Positions 37,912 through 45,702 of a stretch of DNA of 64,000 nt are shown here, piece after piece; within the stretch, counting starts at the first letter, position 1; each line of letters starts with the position of its first letter. Position numbers and translations under genes: made by a program. Origin of the DNA: JAUUZQ01 sp964538375 (GTDB lineage: Bacteria; Bacteroidota; Bacteroidia; Bacteroidales; GCA-2748055); contig CAZIFQ010000001.1 of the NCBI GenBank assembly GCA_964538375.1, positions 186,001-250,000 on the forward strand, written 5' to 3'. The notes under the pieces are model-generated. The model had not been told where the DNA came from, made no database searches, and was given only the letters and a program-made list of their open reading frames with translations.

Positions 37912-38564
37912 TGAATTTTTTCGAGTTTCCAATTGCAATAAAAAGATACGCCGAAAATCATACTTCAGAGGAAGACAAAATTCTTCATGAGCTTTACCGA
38001 ACTACCCACCTGAAAACGATTCATCCACAGATGCTTTCGGGAAAGGTCCAGGGACAATTTCTCAGCATGTTGAGCCAGATGCTCCAACCCAGGACCATAC
38101 TTGAAATTGGCACTTTCACAGGATATTCTGCTTATTGCCTGAGCAAAGGGCTCTCAAAAGAAGGGGCTATTACCACTATAGAAGTTAATGAAGAGATGGA
38201 AGAGATGGTGCTAAATTTTTTCGAGGAAGCGGGAATTTCCGAAAAAACAAATTTACTTATTGGCGATGCCCTGGAACTAATTCCAACGCTGGATAAGAAC
38301 TTTGACCTGGTATTTATTGATGCTAATAAAGAGCACTATGTTACATATTATGAGCTCTGCATAGAAAAGATACGACCCGGTGGTTTTATGATAGTTGACA
38401 ATGTGCTTTGGGGCGGAAAGGTCGCAGAAAGCCCAACACAGGATGAGTCGACCCGAAAAGTACATGAATTCAATGAGATTGTAACCAGCGATCCACGTGT
38501 AGAAAATGTATTTCTGACCATTCGTGATGGCCTAATGCTAATAAGAAAACGCTATTTTGTTTAA
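37911..38564 (+). CDS. O-methyltransferase family 3
   Basis: SAM-dependent O-methyltransferase of 217 residues, cytoplasmic, catechol-OMT-like. SAM-binding motif I reads TILEIGTFTGYSAYCLS (about residue 63), motif II DLVFIDANKEHY (about 133), and metal-binding residues are in MIVDNVLWGG and DESTRKVHEFN. Substrate not known; homologues methylate catechols, flavonoids or caffeoyl-type compounds. Translationally coupled to the M16 peptidase by TAATG. Confidence 0.92.
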   Translation: MNFFEFPIAIKRYAENHTSEEDKILHELYRTTHLKTIHPQMLSGKVQGQFLSMLSQMLQPRTILEIGTFTGYSAYCLSKGLSKEGAITTIEVNEEMEEMVLNFFEEAGISEKTNLLIGDALELIPTLDKNFDLVFIDANKEHYVTYYELCIEKIRPGGFMIVDNVLWGGKVAESPTQDESTRKVHEFNEIVTSDPRVENVFLTIRDGLMLIRKRYFV

Positions 38565-38566
38565 AA

Positions 38567-38614
38567 AACCGGGGGCATTTCTAAACAATTTCATCGTTTA
38601 GAGTGTTATTTTTG
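38567..38614 (+). promoter_or_regulatory. Control region of the CarH-like regulator: TAAACAA sites and -7 element
   Basis: TATTTTTG at 38607-38614 is a Bacteroidota -7 element, 29 nt before the regulator's start. Just upstream lie TTGTTTA (38567-38573, inverted) and CTAAACAATT (38581-38590), and CTAAAC (38581-38586) is inverted as GTTTAG (38596-38601). No TTTG -33 is present; the site takes its place. The same TAAACAA word occurs twice in front of the sigma-factor gene. I infer an autoregulatory operator. Confidence 0.45.
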
Positions 38615-38642
38615 TGATATAAAAGAAATAATACATTTAGAG

Positions 38643-39527
38643 ATGGCCGTATATTCAATAAAAGATTTAGAAACACTCTCAGGAATTAAAGCCCATACCA
38701 TCCGGATATGGGAAAAGAGATATAGTCTTATTGAGCCCCATCGAACCACTACCAATATTCGTTATTACACAGACTGTGAATTAAAGAAGATTCTGAATGT
38801 TGCCGTGCTGAATAATCATGGAATAAAGATTTCAAACATTGCCAAGCTCAACGATTCGGAACTGAAAGATGAGATCATGCGTGTGTCAGATGCCAATCCT
38901 GATCTGGATCATGCCATTGACTCCCTGCTCATTGCAATGATTGATATAGACGAGATAAGATTCAGCTCTATCATCGCCAAATCTGTTTCAAAGAAAGGTT
39001 TTAAAGATACCTTGGTCGAGGTTATTTATCCCTTTTTAAACAGGATCGGGGTCATGTGGCAAGCAGGAGACGTGAATCCTGTCCAGGAACATTTTGTCTC
39101 AAACTTAATCAGGCAAAAAATAATCGCGGCCGTTGATGGTATATCCAATGGTTTTAGAAAAGATGCACAAAGCTTTCTCTTGTTCCTTCCTGAAGGGGAA
39201 TGGCATGAGATCGGATTATTGTTTGCATCCTATTTGATTAAGGAAGCAGGGCATAAGCTTATCTACCTGGGGCAGTCTGTTCCCTATTCTGATGTGCTGG
39301 CTACTGGTGCAACAAATCACGTCGATCATCTTCTGCTGGGAGGAACAACATCACAGGTTGAATTCAATTTTATTAACTACCTGAAAGACCTGGGAAGCGC
39401 CTTCCCAGATAAAAAGATTCTTTTCTTCACCCGCTTCAAAGTCGATGATTCCGGTCAACTGCAAAAAAATCTCCACCATTTGACTTCTGTTCCTGATCTT
39501 GTAGAGTATTTAGAGAAATTAGGGTAG
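38643..39527 (+). CDS. CarH/LitR-like MerR-family regulator with B12-binding domain
   Basis: Transcription factor of 294 residues: MerR winged helix-turn-helix (1-70, IKDLETLSGIKAHTIRIWEK), a helical bundle (about 75-165) and a cobalamin-binding domain (about 170-294). Photoreceptor-type signature residues are visible: the W-x9-EH motif (Trp139, Glu149, His150) in the bundle and E-x-H-x-x-G (Glu186, His188, Gly191), whose histidine ligates cobalt from below. The family binds adenosylcobalamin in the dark as a DNA-binding tetramer and releases DNA on light. The residue after Trp139 is Gln where Thermus CarH has His132. The ECF sigma gene follows 252 nt later. Confidence 0.9.
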   Translation: MAVYSIKDLETLSGIKAHTIRIWEKRYSLIEPHRTTTNIRYYTDCELKKILNVAVLNNHGIKISNIAKLNDSELKDEIMRVSDANPDLDHAIDSLLIAMIDIDEIRFSSIIAKSVSKKGFKDTLVEVIYPFLNRIGVMWQAGDVNPVQEHFVSNLIRQKIIAAVDGISNGFRKDAQSFLLFLPEGEWHEIGLLFASYLIKEAGHKLIYLGQSVPYSDVLATGATNHVDHLLLGGTTSQVEFNFINYLKDLGSAFPDKKILFFTRFKVDDSGQLQKNLHHLTSVPDLVEYLEKLG

Positions 39528-39708
39528 CATATTTCATCAAAAAACTATTCTGTTAAACTTTTTCACCTCCCGGGTAAACAAATTTGCATAAAATCGCAAT
39601 TTAGATTTATAGGATATTTGTATCCTTATTTCTTTTATTCATAGGCAGCGAAGCGTTTGTTCTTATTTAGAATAGCACTACTATCAATGGTTAGGGACCT
39701 ACAGCCAT

Positions 39709-39747
39709 TTGTTTTTTGTTCAATCGTATTGTATGTTTGTTAAACAA
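39709..39747 (+). promoter_or_regulatory. Sigma-gene promoter with overlapping palindromic TAAACAA site
   Basis: TTTG (39709-39712), 19 nt, TATGTTTG (39732-39739) is an exact Bacteroidota primary promoter. The perfect odd palindrome TTGTTAAACAA (39737-39747) overlaps the -7 element and the expected transcription start, the right place for repression. Another TAAACAA lies at 39575-39581. No gene is visible in the rest of the 39528-39779 gap. Confidence 0.65.
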
Positions 39748-39779
39748 TTATTACGAAATGCACCCAAAAATTAACTAGC

Positions 39780-40301
39780 ATGACATCAATAGAATTTAAT
39801 ACCAAACTGATCCGTATGGAGGAGAGACTTGAAAGATTTGCATTAAGTTTAACTTCTGACAGGGAAGCGGCAAAAGATTTGCTACAGGAGACATTCGTGA
39901 AGGCGTTGTCGTCAAAAGATAAATTTATTGAATTCACAAATTTCGATGCCTGGACTTATACAATAATGAAAAACACTTTCATTAATAACTACAGGAAAGC
40001 AGTTAGACAGAATACTATAGTAGATCAAACTGAAGATTTGTATTACCTGAACAACTCAAAAGAGTCAACATACATTAAGCCTGATTCATTATATCAGCAC
40101 AAAGAAATTTCAAAGCATATCGATGCTTTACAGAACGAATTGAAGGTTCCGTTCCTAATGCATACAGAAGGTTATAAATATAAGGAGATCGCTGAAAAGC
40201 TGGATCTTAAAATAGGAACAGTGAAAAGCAGGATCTTTTTCACAAGAAAAAAATTAATGGAGTCTCTTAAAGATTATGCAGTAGACAGAATAAGCGCATA
40301 A
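39780..40301 (+). CDS. ECF-type RNA polymerase sigma factor
   Basis: A 173-residue extracytoplasmic-function sigma factor. Region 2 starts around residue 18 (ALSLTSDREAAKDLLQETFV) with the -10 recognition helix AWTYTIMKNTFINNYRK, and region 4 is near residues 118-165 (FLMHTEGYKYKEIAEKLDLK, then GTVKSRIFFTRKKLM). It has no C-terminal extension, and no anti-sigma gene lies beside it. The promoter carries a candidate operator for the upstream CarH-like regulator, so light or B12 status may control it. In other Bacteroidota such a pair precedes carotenoid genes, absent here. Confidence 0.92.
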   Translation: MTSIEFNTKLIRMEERLERFALSLTSDREAAKDLLQETFVKALSSKDKFIEFTNFDAWTYTIMKNTFINNYRKAVRQNTIVDQTEDLYYLNNSKESTYIKPDSLYQHKEISKHIDALQNELKVPFLMHTEGYKYKEIAEKLDLKIGTVKSRIFFTRKKLMESLKDYAVDRISA

Positions 40302-40374
40302 AGCGTCCGCAAGCTCTGAACAAGCGAGAAAAGTTTCATATAAACCGCTTGTTCAACATAGGTTAATAATATTA

Positions 40375-40407
40375 AATCCAGGGTATAATTAATGCCCCGG
40401 ATTTTTT
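40375..40407 (+). terminator. Intrinsic terminator after the sigma gene
   Basis: AATCC-A-GGG (40375-40383) pairs with CCC-C-GGATT (40395-40403), with T-run to 40407. A second 9-bp inverted repeat, GAACAAGCG/CGCTTGTTC (40318-40354), precedes it without a T-run. Confidence 0.75.
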
Positions 40408-40425
40408 TCGTCCAGAGTCGAGGGC

Positions 40426-41112
40426 TTATACCAACTTAATAATCTGATCGCGGTAGAAGCCCAGTGTATTATAATCAATTTTATTTCTCAGGTATACTTC
40501 GATTGGGATTCCTACATCGGCGATATAGAGATCATATTCGTCGATATGATTCAGGAGGATAGTTTTTGGTGCGGCAATGGTAAGCACCTTGTCTGCCTTG
40601 AAACGTACAGAATTTCCTTCTTCAGAAATGCCTGTTGGAATGTCTAAAGAAATTCTTATCGCTTCAATATTATTCATCGTGGATATTAGTTCCGAAACTT
40701 TATCAGGTAGCGGAAGCCGCTGGGAAAAACCAAAAAGACAATCCAGTATAACATCATACGCTTCTTCCATTACTTTTTCGACCCCATAAGAGATGGTTCG
40801 GCTAAGCTGATCGTTAACTAAATCGTGCGCTGGTCTCATGGGAAGCTGAAGATGTACCTTGTATCCCCATGCTTCCAAACGCCTGGCAGCCACAAGTCCT
40901 CCTCCTCCATTATTACCATGACCTGCCGCAACCAGTACTTTTGAGCCAGGTTTTGCCACGCTTGCCGTCAATCGGGCCAATTGTGTGCCAGCGCTTTCCA
41001 TCATGAGTTCTACCGGAAGATGGTAGTTGTTCACTGCATAGTAATCCATCTCTTTAAATGCATCCAGAGATAGTGTTCTAATCTTGTTCGCCTCTACTTC
41101 AGGGAATGCCAT
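40426..41112 (-). CDS. nnrE: NAD(P)H-hydrate epimerase
   Basis: Converts the R epimer of damaged NAD(P)HX to the S form for repair by the dehydratase. The 228-residue YjeF N-domain protein has the Rossmann-like core VLVAAGHGNNGGGGLVAARR (about residue 58), DCLFGFS (about 107) and DIPTGISEEG (about 148). The fused or separate ADP-dependent dehydratase domain of many bacteria is not present in this window. It faces the sigma gene tail to tail, separated by a terminator. Confidence 0.93.
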   Translation of the reverse strand: MAFPEVEANKIRTLSLDAFKEMDYYAVNNYHLPVELMMESAGTQLARLTASVAKPGSKVLVAAGHGNNGGGGLVAARRLEAWGYKVHLQLPMRPAHDLVNDQLSRTISYGVEKVMEEAYDVILDCLFGFSQRLPLPDKVSELISTMNNIEAIRISLDIPTGISEEGNSVRFKADKVLTIAAPKTILLNHIDEYDLYIADVGIPIEVYLRNKIDYNTLGFYRDQIIKLV

Positions 41113-41283
41113 AGTTTCAAATTTGTTTGGATTGCGGATTCAATCTCTACACAAATAAAAGCAATTGTTAAACGCAAATCAAGTAAAGAGGAGGATGATG
41201 ATGGAAGACGGTGGGTGTCGATGGATGGATTGTGTCTCGACTTTGCCTGACAGTTTCTTCAAAAAAATTTCTATTTTTGCCAG

Positions 41284-41679
41284 ATGATAAAACCAGATTC
41301 CAACCGACTGATTTGGGGAATACTCTTCTTCGCGTGGAGCTGTTTGATTATTCTTTTCTCTGCCCTGCCTGATGATGGCCTTGTAAAGCTAGGCAGTGAA
41401 AACTCAGATTTTCGATGGGATTACCTTGAACATTTGTCAGTTTTTACCCTCTTTTCTTTTCTCCTCTTGCAATGGAGAAATGCTGATCCGGTAAGAAAGC
41501 GAATTTACCTGCTTTTTATTTCAGGTATATTATTCGCCTCTTTAACCGAATTATCTCAACTCTTTATAGAGAGTCGTAGTTTTAACTATGTAGATCTTCT
41601 CTTTAATTTTGCCGGACTTCCCCTCGGAATAGTTTTCATCCAACTATTTCACAAAATCTTTCCTCGCTCTTCTACTTAA
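41284..41679 (+). CDS. VanZ-like membrane protein
   Basis: A 131-residue membrane protein with four hydrophobic segments (about 9-27, 51-60, 73-95, 105-125). The pattern SALPDDGLVKLG, then DYLEHLSVFTLFSFLLL, ASLTELSQLF and RSFNYVDLLFNFAGL is the VanZ-like family arrangement, named for a teicoplanin-resistance protein but generally of unknown function. Its 3' end overlaps the convergent malic enzyme gene by eight bases. Confidence 0.82.
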   Translation: MIKPDSNRLIWGILFFAWSCLIILFSALPDDGLVKLGSENSDFRWDYLEHLSVFTLFSFLLLQWRNADPVRKRIYLLFISGILFASLTELSQLFIESRSFNYVDLLFNFAGLPLGIVFIQLFHKIFPRSST

Positions 41680-43948
41680 TTGTTTCCTGGTATTGAGCAT
41701 CCACAACGGCAAAAGCAGCCATGTCTACAATTTCCCTTACAGAACTTTCCATCTGAAGAATATGAACAGGTTTTCCGATTCCTAATAAGATCGGTCCCGT
41801 AACCTGGGATTCTCCAATTTCCTGCATCATTTTATACGCAATATTTCCAGAACTCAGGTTCGGAAAGATAATGGTATTCACCTGCTTATCACCTAGTTTG
41901 CTGAATGGGAATTTCTTTTGCCGAAGCTCCGTGTTCAGGGCATAATTCATCTGCATCTCTCCATCCACGCAAAGTTTGGGGTGCTCCTTGTGAAGAAACT
42001 CCACGGCCTCTCTTGTCCTTGAAGGACTGCCGTCTTTAATAGTGCCAAAATTAGAATATGAGACCAGGGCAATAACCGGTTCAATATTAAAGTTCTCCAC
42101 GGCCTCGGCTACTAACAGGGTAGTAGCAACCAGTGTTTGTGTAGAAGGTTGGAAATTCACCGTAGTATCAGCAAAGAAAAAGGTTCCTTTTTTTGTCTGT
42201 ACGATATACATTCCGGCAATATGATTTTTTTCATTGTTTGTACCGGTGATTTGAATCGCAGGTTTGATCACATCAACATACTTACTGGAAAAGCCGGATA
42301 AAAAGGCATCAGCATCCCCCATCTCCACCATCATTATTCCAAAATTATTAGGGAGAAACATCTGACGATAGGCATCCTCATAAGTCATCCCTTTCCTTTT
42401 TCTTTTTTCAAACAATCTTTTCGCATATTTTTTCCTCATCTCATCACCCTTCGGACATCTCTGTTCTATGATCTCCACACCTTCAAGCTCCAGGTGATAT
42501 CCCTCAATCAGGCCTTCGATTTTCTCTTTATCTCCCAACAAAACCGGCTCAGCAATTCCATCGTTCATAATGGTTTGGACAGCTTTCAGCATCTCGTAAT
42601 TTCCTGCTTCTCCAAAGACCAGTTTTTTAGGATTCTGCCTGGCTTTTGCCCTCACTTCTCTGAGTAGTTGATTGTCAATTCCCATACGCTTCCTAAGCGC
42701 CTCTTTATATTCATCCCAATTTTCTATTTTAGTGCGCGCTACCCCTGAATCCATAGCAGCTTTAGCTACAGCTGGCGCCACATGATATATGAGTCTTGGA
42801 TCAAGCGGCTTGGGGATAATATACTCTCTTCCAAAAAATAGATTCTGGGTTTTGTATGCTTTATTTACTGTATCCGGCACGTCTTCTTTAGTCAATTTTG
42901 CCAGAGCGTAAACAGCCGCGATTTTCATCTCTTCATTGATACTTGTTGCTTTTACATCCATCGCACCGCGAAAGATGAAAGGGAAACCAAGTACATTGTT
43001 GATCTGGTTTGGATAGTCAGACCTCCCTGTAGCAAAAATGATGTCTTTCCTTGACTTCATGGCTTTGTCGTAAGATATTTCCGGATTAGGATTTGCCATG
43101 GCAAAAACAATGGGATCTCTTTTCATAGACTGCAGCATCTCAGGGGTCAGCACGTCTGCGACTGATAAACCAAGAAATACATCTGCGTCACGTATAACTT
43201 CTTCAAGGTTATTTGCATCAGTATCTCTTACGAATAATGCTTTATATTTATTCAATCCGGTTCTTCTTGTATTCAATACTCCACGGCTGTCGCACATGAA
43301 TACATTTTCCTGTTTCACACCCAGCAAAACGTACAACTTTGCACACGAAATAGCTGCTGCTCCTGCGCCATTAACCACAACCTTAATATCCCCGAGTTTT
43401 TTATCCACCAACTCAACTGCATTGATTAATCCAGCTGCAGAAATAATTGCCGTTCCGTGTTGATCGTCATGAAACACTGGTATATCACAAATCTCCTTCA
43501 GCTTTTCTTCTATTTCAAAACACTCCGGAGCTTTAATATCTTCAAGGTTTATTCCACCAAAAGTTGGAGTAATAGCCTTCACCACCTTGATAAATTCTGT
43601 TGGATCTTTCAGGTCTACTTCAATGTCAAAGACATCGATATCTGAGAAAATTTTAAAGAGCAAGCCCTTTCCTTCCATAACAGGCTTTCCCGCCAGTGCG
43701 CCAATATCTCCTAGCCCCAATACAGCTGTACCATTTGAAATTACCGCAACAAGGTTTCCCCTGGCTGTGTATTTGTAGGCATCATCAGGATTCTTCTCAA
43801 TATCCAGACAAGGTTCTGCAACACCCGGTGTATAAGCCAGCGAAAGGTCAATCTGGGTACTGTGTGGTTTTGTTGGAATTACCTCAATTTTTCCCGGTCT
43901 TCCGGTACTGTGGTAGTTTAACGCATCTTCTCTAGTAAACTTTGACAT
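41672..43948 (-). CDS. maeB: NADP-dependent malic enzyme with phosphotransacetylase-like domain
   Basis: Oxidative decarboxylation of malate to pyruvate, giving NADPH. The 758-residue MaeB type has an N-terminal malic-enzyme domain (about 1-430: DALNYHSTGRPGKIEVIP, LGLGDIGALAGKPVMEGK, VVNGAGAAAISCAKLYV, VFAMANPNPEI) and a C-terminal phosphotransacetylase-like domain (about 440-758: GDADAFLSGFSSKY, NLSSGNIAYKMMQEIG), which in MaeB proteins is regulatory, e.g. acetyl-CoA binding. The start is taken at ATG 43948 (MSKFTREDALNYH); the longer open frame has no conserved sequence. Monocistronic. Confidence 0.95.
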   Translation of the reverse strand: MSKFTREDALNYHSTGRPGKIEVIPTKPHSTQIDLSLAYTPGVAEPCLDIEKNPDDAYKYTARGNLVAVISNGTAVLGLGDIGALAGKPVMEGKGLLFKIFSDIDVFDIEVDLKDPTEFIKVVKAITPTFGGINLEDIKAPECFEIEEKLKEICDIPVFHDDQHGTAIISAAGLINAVELVDKKLGDIKVVVNGAGAAAISCAKLYVLLGVKQENVFMCDSRGVLNTRRTGLNKYKALFVRDTDANNLEEVIRDADVFLGLSVADVLTPEMLQSMKRDPIVFAMANPNPEISYDKAMKSRKDIIFATGRSDYPNQINNVLGFPFIFRGAMDVKATSINEEMKIAAVYALAKLTKEDVPDTVNKAYKTQNLFFGREYIIPKPLDPRLIYHVAPAVAKAAMDSGVARTKIENWDEYKEALRKRMGIDNQLLREVRAKARQNPKKLVFGEAGNYEMLKAVQTIMNDGIAEPVLLGDKEKIEGLIEGYHLELEGVEIIEQRCPKGDEMRKKYAKRLFEKRKRKGMTYEDAYRQMFLPNNFGIMMVEMGDADAFLSGFSSKYVDVIKPAIQITGTNNEKNHIAGMYIVQTKKGTFFFADTTVNFQPSTQTLVATTLLVAEAVENFNIEPVIALVSYSNFGTIKDGSPSRTREAVEFLHKEHPKLCVDGEMQMNYALNTELRQKKFPFSKLGDKQVNTIIFPNLSSGNIAYKMMQEIGESQVTGPILLGIGKPVHILQMESSVREIVDMAAFAVVDAQYQETIK

Positions 43949-44242
43949 GATGGAGTTTTTATTATTAATGAAACAAATATACCATTCAGATAATCTGAAA
44001 TTTATGCTGACGGACATGTAATGAATGTTTTTTTCTACATATGTAAGATATTTCACTTTTTGAGGTATTTAGAAATCAAAATCCCAGGTAATTCTGGGTA
44101 ATTTCCCTAAGGTGCTGAAAGCCCCCTGAACAAAATCAAAAAAAAATCACAAAATCAAAGACAACTATTTCGCACTCTTAGTTGTTTATTACAAAAGACA
44201 TGTATTTATATATGTTTATATATTCATAATAAATCAAAAGCC

Positions 44243-45028
44243 ATGAAACTTTTAATTGCCATTATTCTTACATTTTTCAGTTTTTCCCTGATGGGGCAGG
44301 CCACCAGCGGAACAGTTGATATATCTGTTACCACCCTTGATAACAATGCGAAATACCACCCAGATCATGTATTAGCGATTTGGATAGAGGATGATGCAGG
44401 AGCATTTGTAAAAACGCTCAAAAAAATGGGAAACGGACGAGATAATTACCTTTTAACATGGAATGCCAAGTCCGGAGGAAGCACCACAGATGCCATAACC
44501 GGACCCACCTTGAGTACACACACAACTCACAATATATCATGGGACTGCAGCAATACAAGCGAAGGTGTAGTTGAAGACGGTTCTTATGCTGTCAGGGTAG
44601 AGTACACTTCAGCAAACTCCCAGGGACCGATTACCACTATTAACTTCATCAAAGCGGCTGATGAGTTTACCTTCCAGCCGGCAAACGAAACATATTTCAT
44701 AGATATGGACCTGGTATACACTCCAGGGTCCACCACAGGAATAGATGCTGAAGCTGTATCATACAAGCTTTCTGCTTATCCAAATCCTGCCAGTGAACAA
44801 GTATCAATTAACATGACTATTCCTTCTGAAAGGAGCACGTCAATTAAAATTTACCAGTCGGATATGAGGTTGGTAAACGTCCTTTGGGAAGGAAGCCTTT
44901 CTGCCGGAGATCACCGTTTTATCTGGAATCTAAGTTCTTCCAATGGAAGAAAAGTTGCTGCCGGAACATATTTTTTAGTAGTAAACGGAACTAATCACTT
45001 GTCAACCAGACAGATCATAGTGAAATAA
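44243..45028 (+). CDS. DUF2271-like exported protein with T9SS sorting domain
   Basis: A 261-residue secreted protein. The signal peptide ends FSLMGQ (about residue 18). The main domain (20-155) shows HPDHVLAIWIEDDAGAFVKT, NYLLTWNAKSGG and EGVVEDGSYAVRVEYT, matching DUF2271-like proteins, which are periplasmic in other phyla. The C-terminal 80 residues are a T9SS domain (KLSAYPNPASEQVSINM ... AAGTYFLVVNG ... RQIIVK). So the DUF2271 domain is probably shown at the surface or released. Function unknown. Confidence 0.8.
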   Translation: MKLLIAIILTFFSFSLMGQATSGTVDISVTTLDNNAKYHPDHVLAIWIEDDAGAFVKTLKKMGNGRDNYLLTWNAKSGGSTTDAITGPTLSTHTTHNISWDCSNTSEGVVEDGSYAVRVEYTSANSQGPITTINFIKAADEFTFQPANETYFIDMDLVYTPGSTTGIDAEAVSYKLSAYPNPASEQVSINMTIPSERSTSIKIYQSDMRLVNVLWEGSLSAGDHRFIWNLSSSNGRKVAAGTYFLVVNGTNHLSTRQIIVK

Positions 45029-45063
45029 ATAAAAAATTCTTTTATTCTGAAAATTGAAATTGT

Positions 45064-45095
45064 TTTGCAGAATTCAATTTTCGATTATATATTTG
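45064..45095 (+). promoter_or_regulatory. tRNA-Gly promoter
   Basis: TTTG (45064-45067), 20 nt, TATATTTG (45088-45095). This fits the Bacteroidota primary promoter, and the expected start lies just before the tRNA at 45109. Confidence 0.75.
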
Positions 45096-45108
45096 CAGTC
45101 CGAAACTT

Positions 45109-45181
45109 GCAGGAATAGCTCAGTTGGTAGAGCGCGACCTTGCCAAGGTCGAGGTCGCGGGTTCGAATCCCGTTTCCCGCT
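45109..45181 (+). tRNA. tRNA-Gly (GCC)
   Basis: A 73-nt cloverleaf with D-arm GCTCAGTTGGTAGAGC, anticodon loop TTGCCAA, T-arm GCGGG TTCGAAT CCCGT and discriminator U. The acceptor stem is GCAGGAA against TTCCCGC: pair 3-70 is A-C, not the G-C expected for tRNA-Gly. CCA is not encoded. A hairpin with T-run follows at 45192. Confidence 0.93.
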
Positions 45182-45191
45182 CGTAATTTTT

Positions 45192-45221
45192 ACCACCTCC
45201 TTCGCGGGGGGTGGTTTTTTT
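45192..45221 (+). terminator. Intrinsic terminator after tRNA-Gly
   Basis: ACCACC (45192-45197) pairs with GGTGGT (45210-45215), with further C/G pairs inside, and a run of seven T follows. Confidence 0.85.
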
Positions 45222-45346
45222 ATGAGTTCCCCCGGTGATGTGGAAGACATGATGAAGGTGCTCACAGAATAAAGAAAAAATAACTCTTTTGTAATTAGAT
45301 TTTTTAGCTAAATTTGCACCGCGTAAAGCGAAAGCTCTACCACGTT

Positions 45347-45421
45347 GCCCGAATGGCGGAACCGAAAGACCGAAGGGATTGAGCTCCCGCCATTCCCGTG
45401 AAAACGCTGAAGAGTTCTTTA
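45347..45421 (+). pseudogene. Degenerate tRNA-Leu-like sequence
   Basis: The first 15 bases GCCCGAATGGCGGAA are identical to the 5' end of tRNA-Leu 114 nt downstream. Then AAGACC in the D-loop position and GGGATTGAGCTCCC, which resembles an anticodon arm with GAG, can be followed. No T-arm or 3' acceptor strand remains. GGCGG here also pairs with CCGCC at 45390-45394. A TAAATTTG -7-like element lies at 45309-45316. Probably a decayed tRNA-Leu (GAG) or partial duplication. Confidence 0.45.
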
Positions 45422-45460
45422 TTGCAGATTTGATAGAATAGTATCTACCAACATAATGTT

Positions 45461-45546
45461 GCCCGAATGGCGGAATTGGTAGACGCGCTGGACTTAAAAT
45501 CCAGTGGCCAGTAATGGCCGTGCCGGTTCGATTCCGGCTTCGGGTA
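45461..45546 (+). tRNA. tRNA-Leu (UAA)
   Basis: An 86-nt class II tRNA: acceptor GCCCGAA with TTCGGGT (first pair G-U), anticodon loop CTTAAAA (UAA), long variable arm GTGGCCAGTAATGGCCGT, T-arm CCGG TTCGATT CCGG and discriminator A. CCA is not encoded. A terminator hairpin follows directly. Confidence 0.95.
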
Positions 45547-45551
45547 CTTTA

Positions 45552-45590
45552 GCGGACAGCTTCAATTTTTTATGAAGTTGTCCGTTTTTA
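45552..45590 (+). terminator. Intrinsic terminator after tRNA-Leu
   Basis: CGGACAGCTTCA (45553-45564) pairs with TGAAGTTGTCCG (45573-45584), one mismatch, followed by TTTTTATTTTT. Confidence 0.85.
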
Positions 45591-45702
45591 TTTTTCGCTT
45601 GTCTCTTATTGCAAATTAAATGAAGCCCTGGGGTTGATATTTTGATTTCAATTGGAACGAAAAAGAGGTATAGGATAATACACCTTAAAATGCTTTCCTC
45701 CT

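Noticed and set aside
45054..45272. Open frames over tRNA-Gly, and likewise 36388-36609 over tRNA-Phe
   Set aside because: They overlap intact tRNA genes and have no family match.
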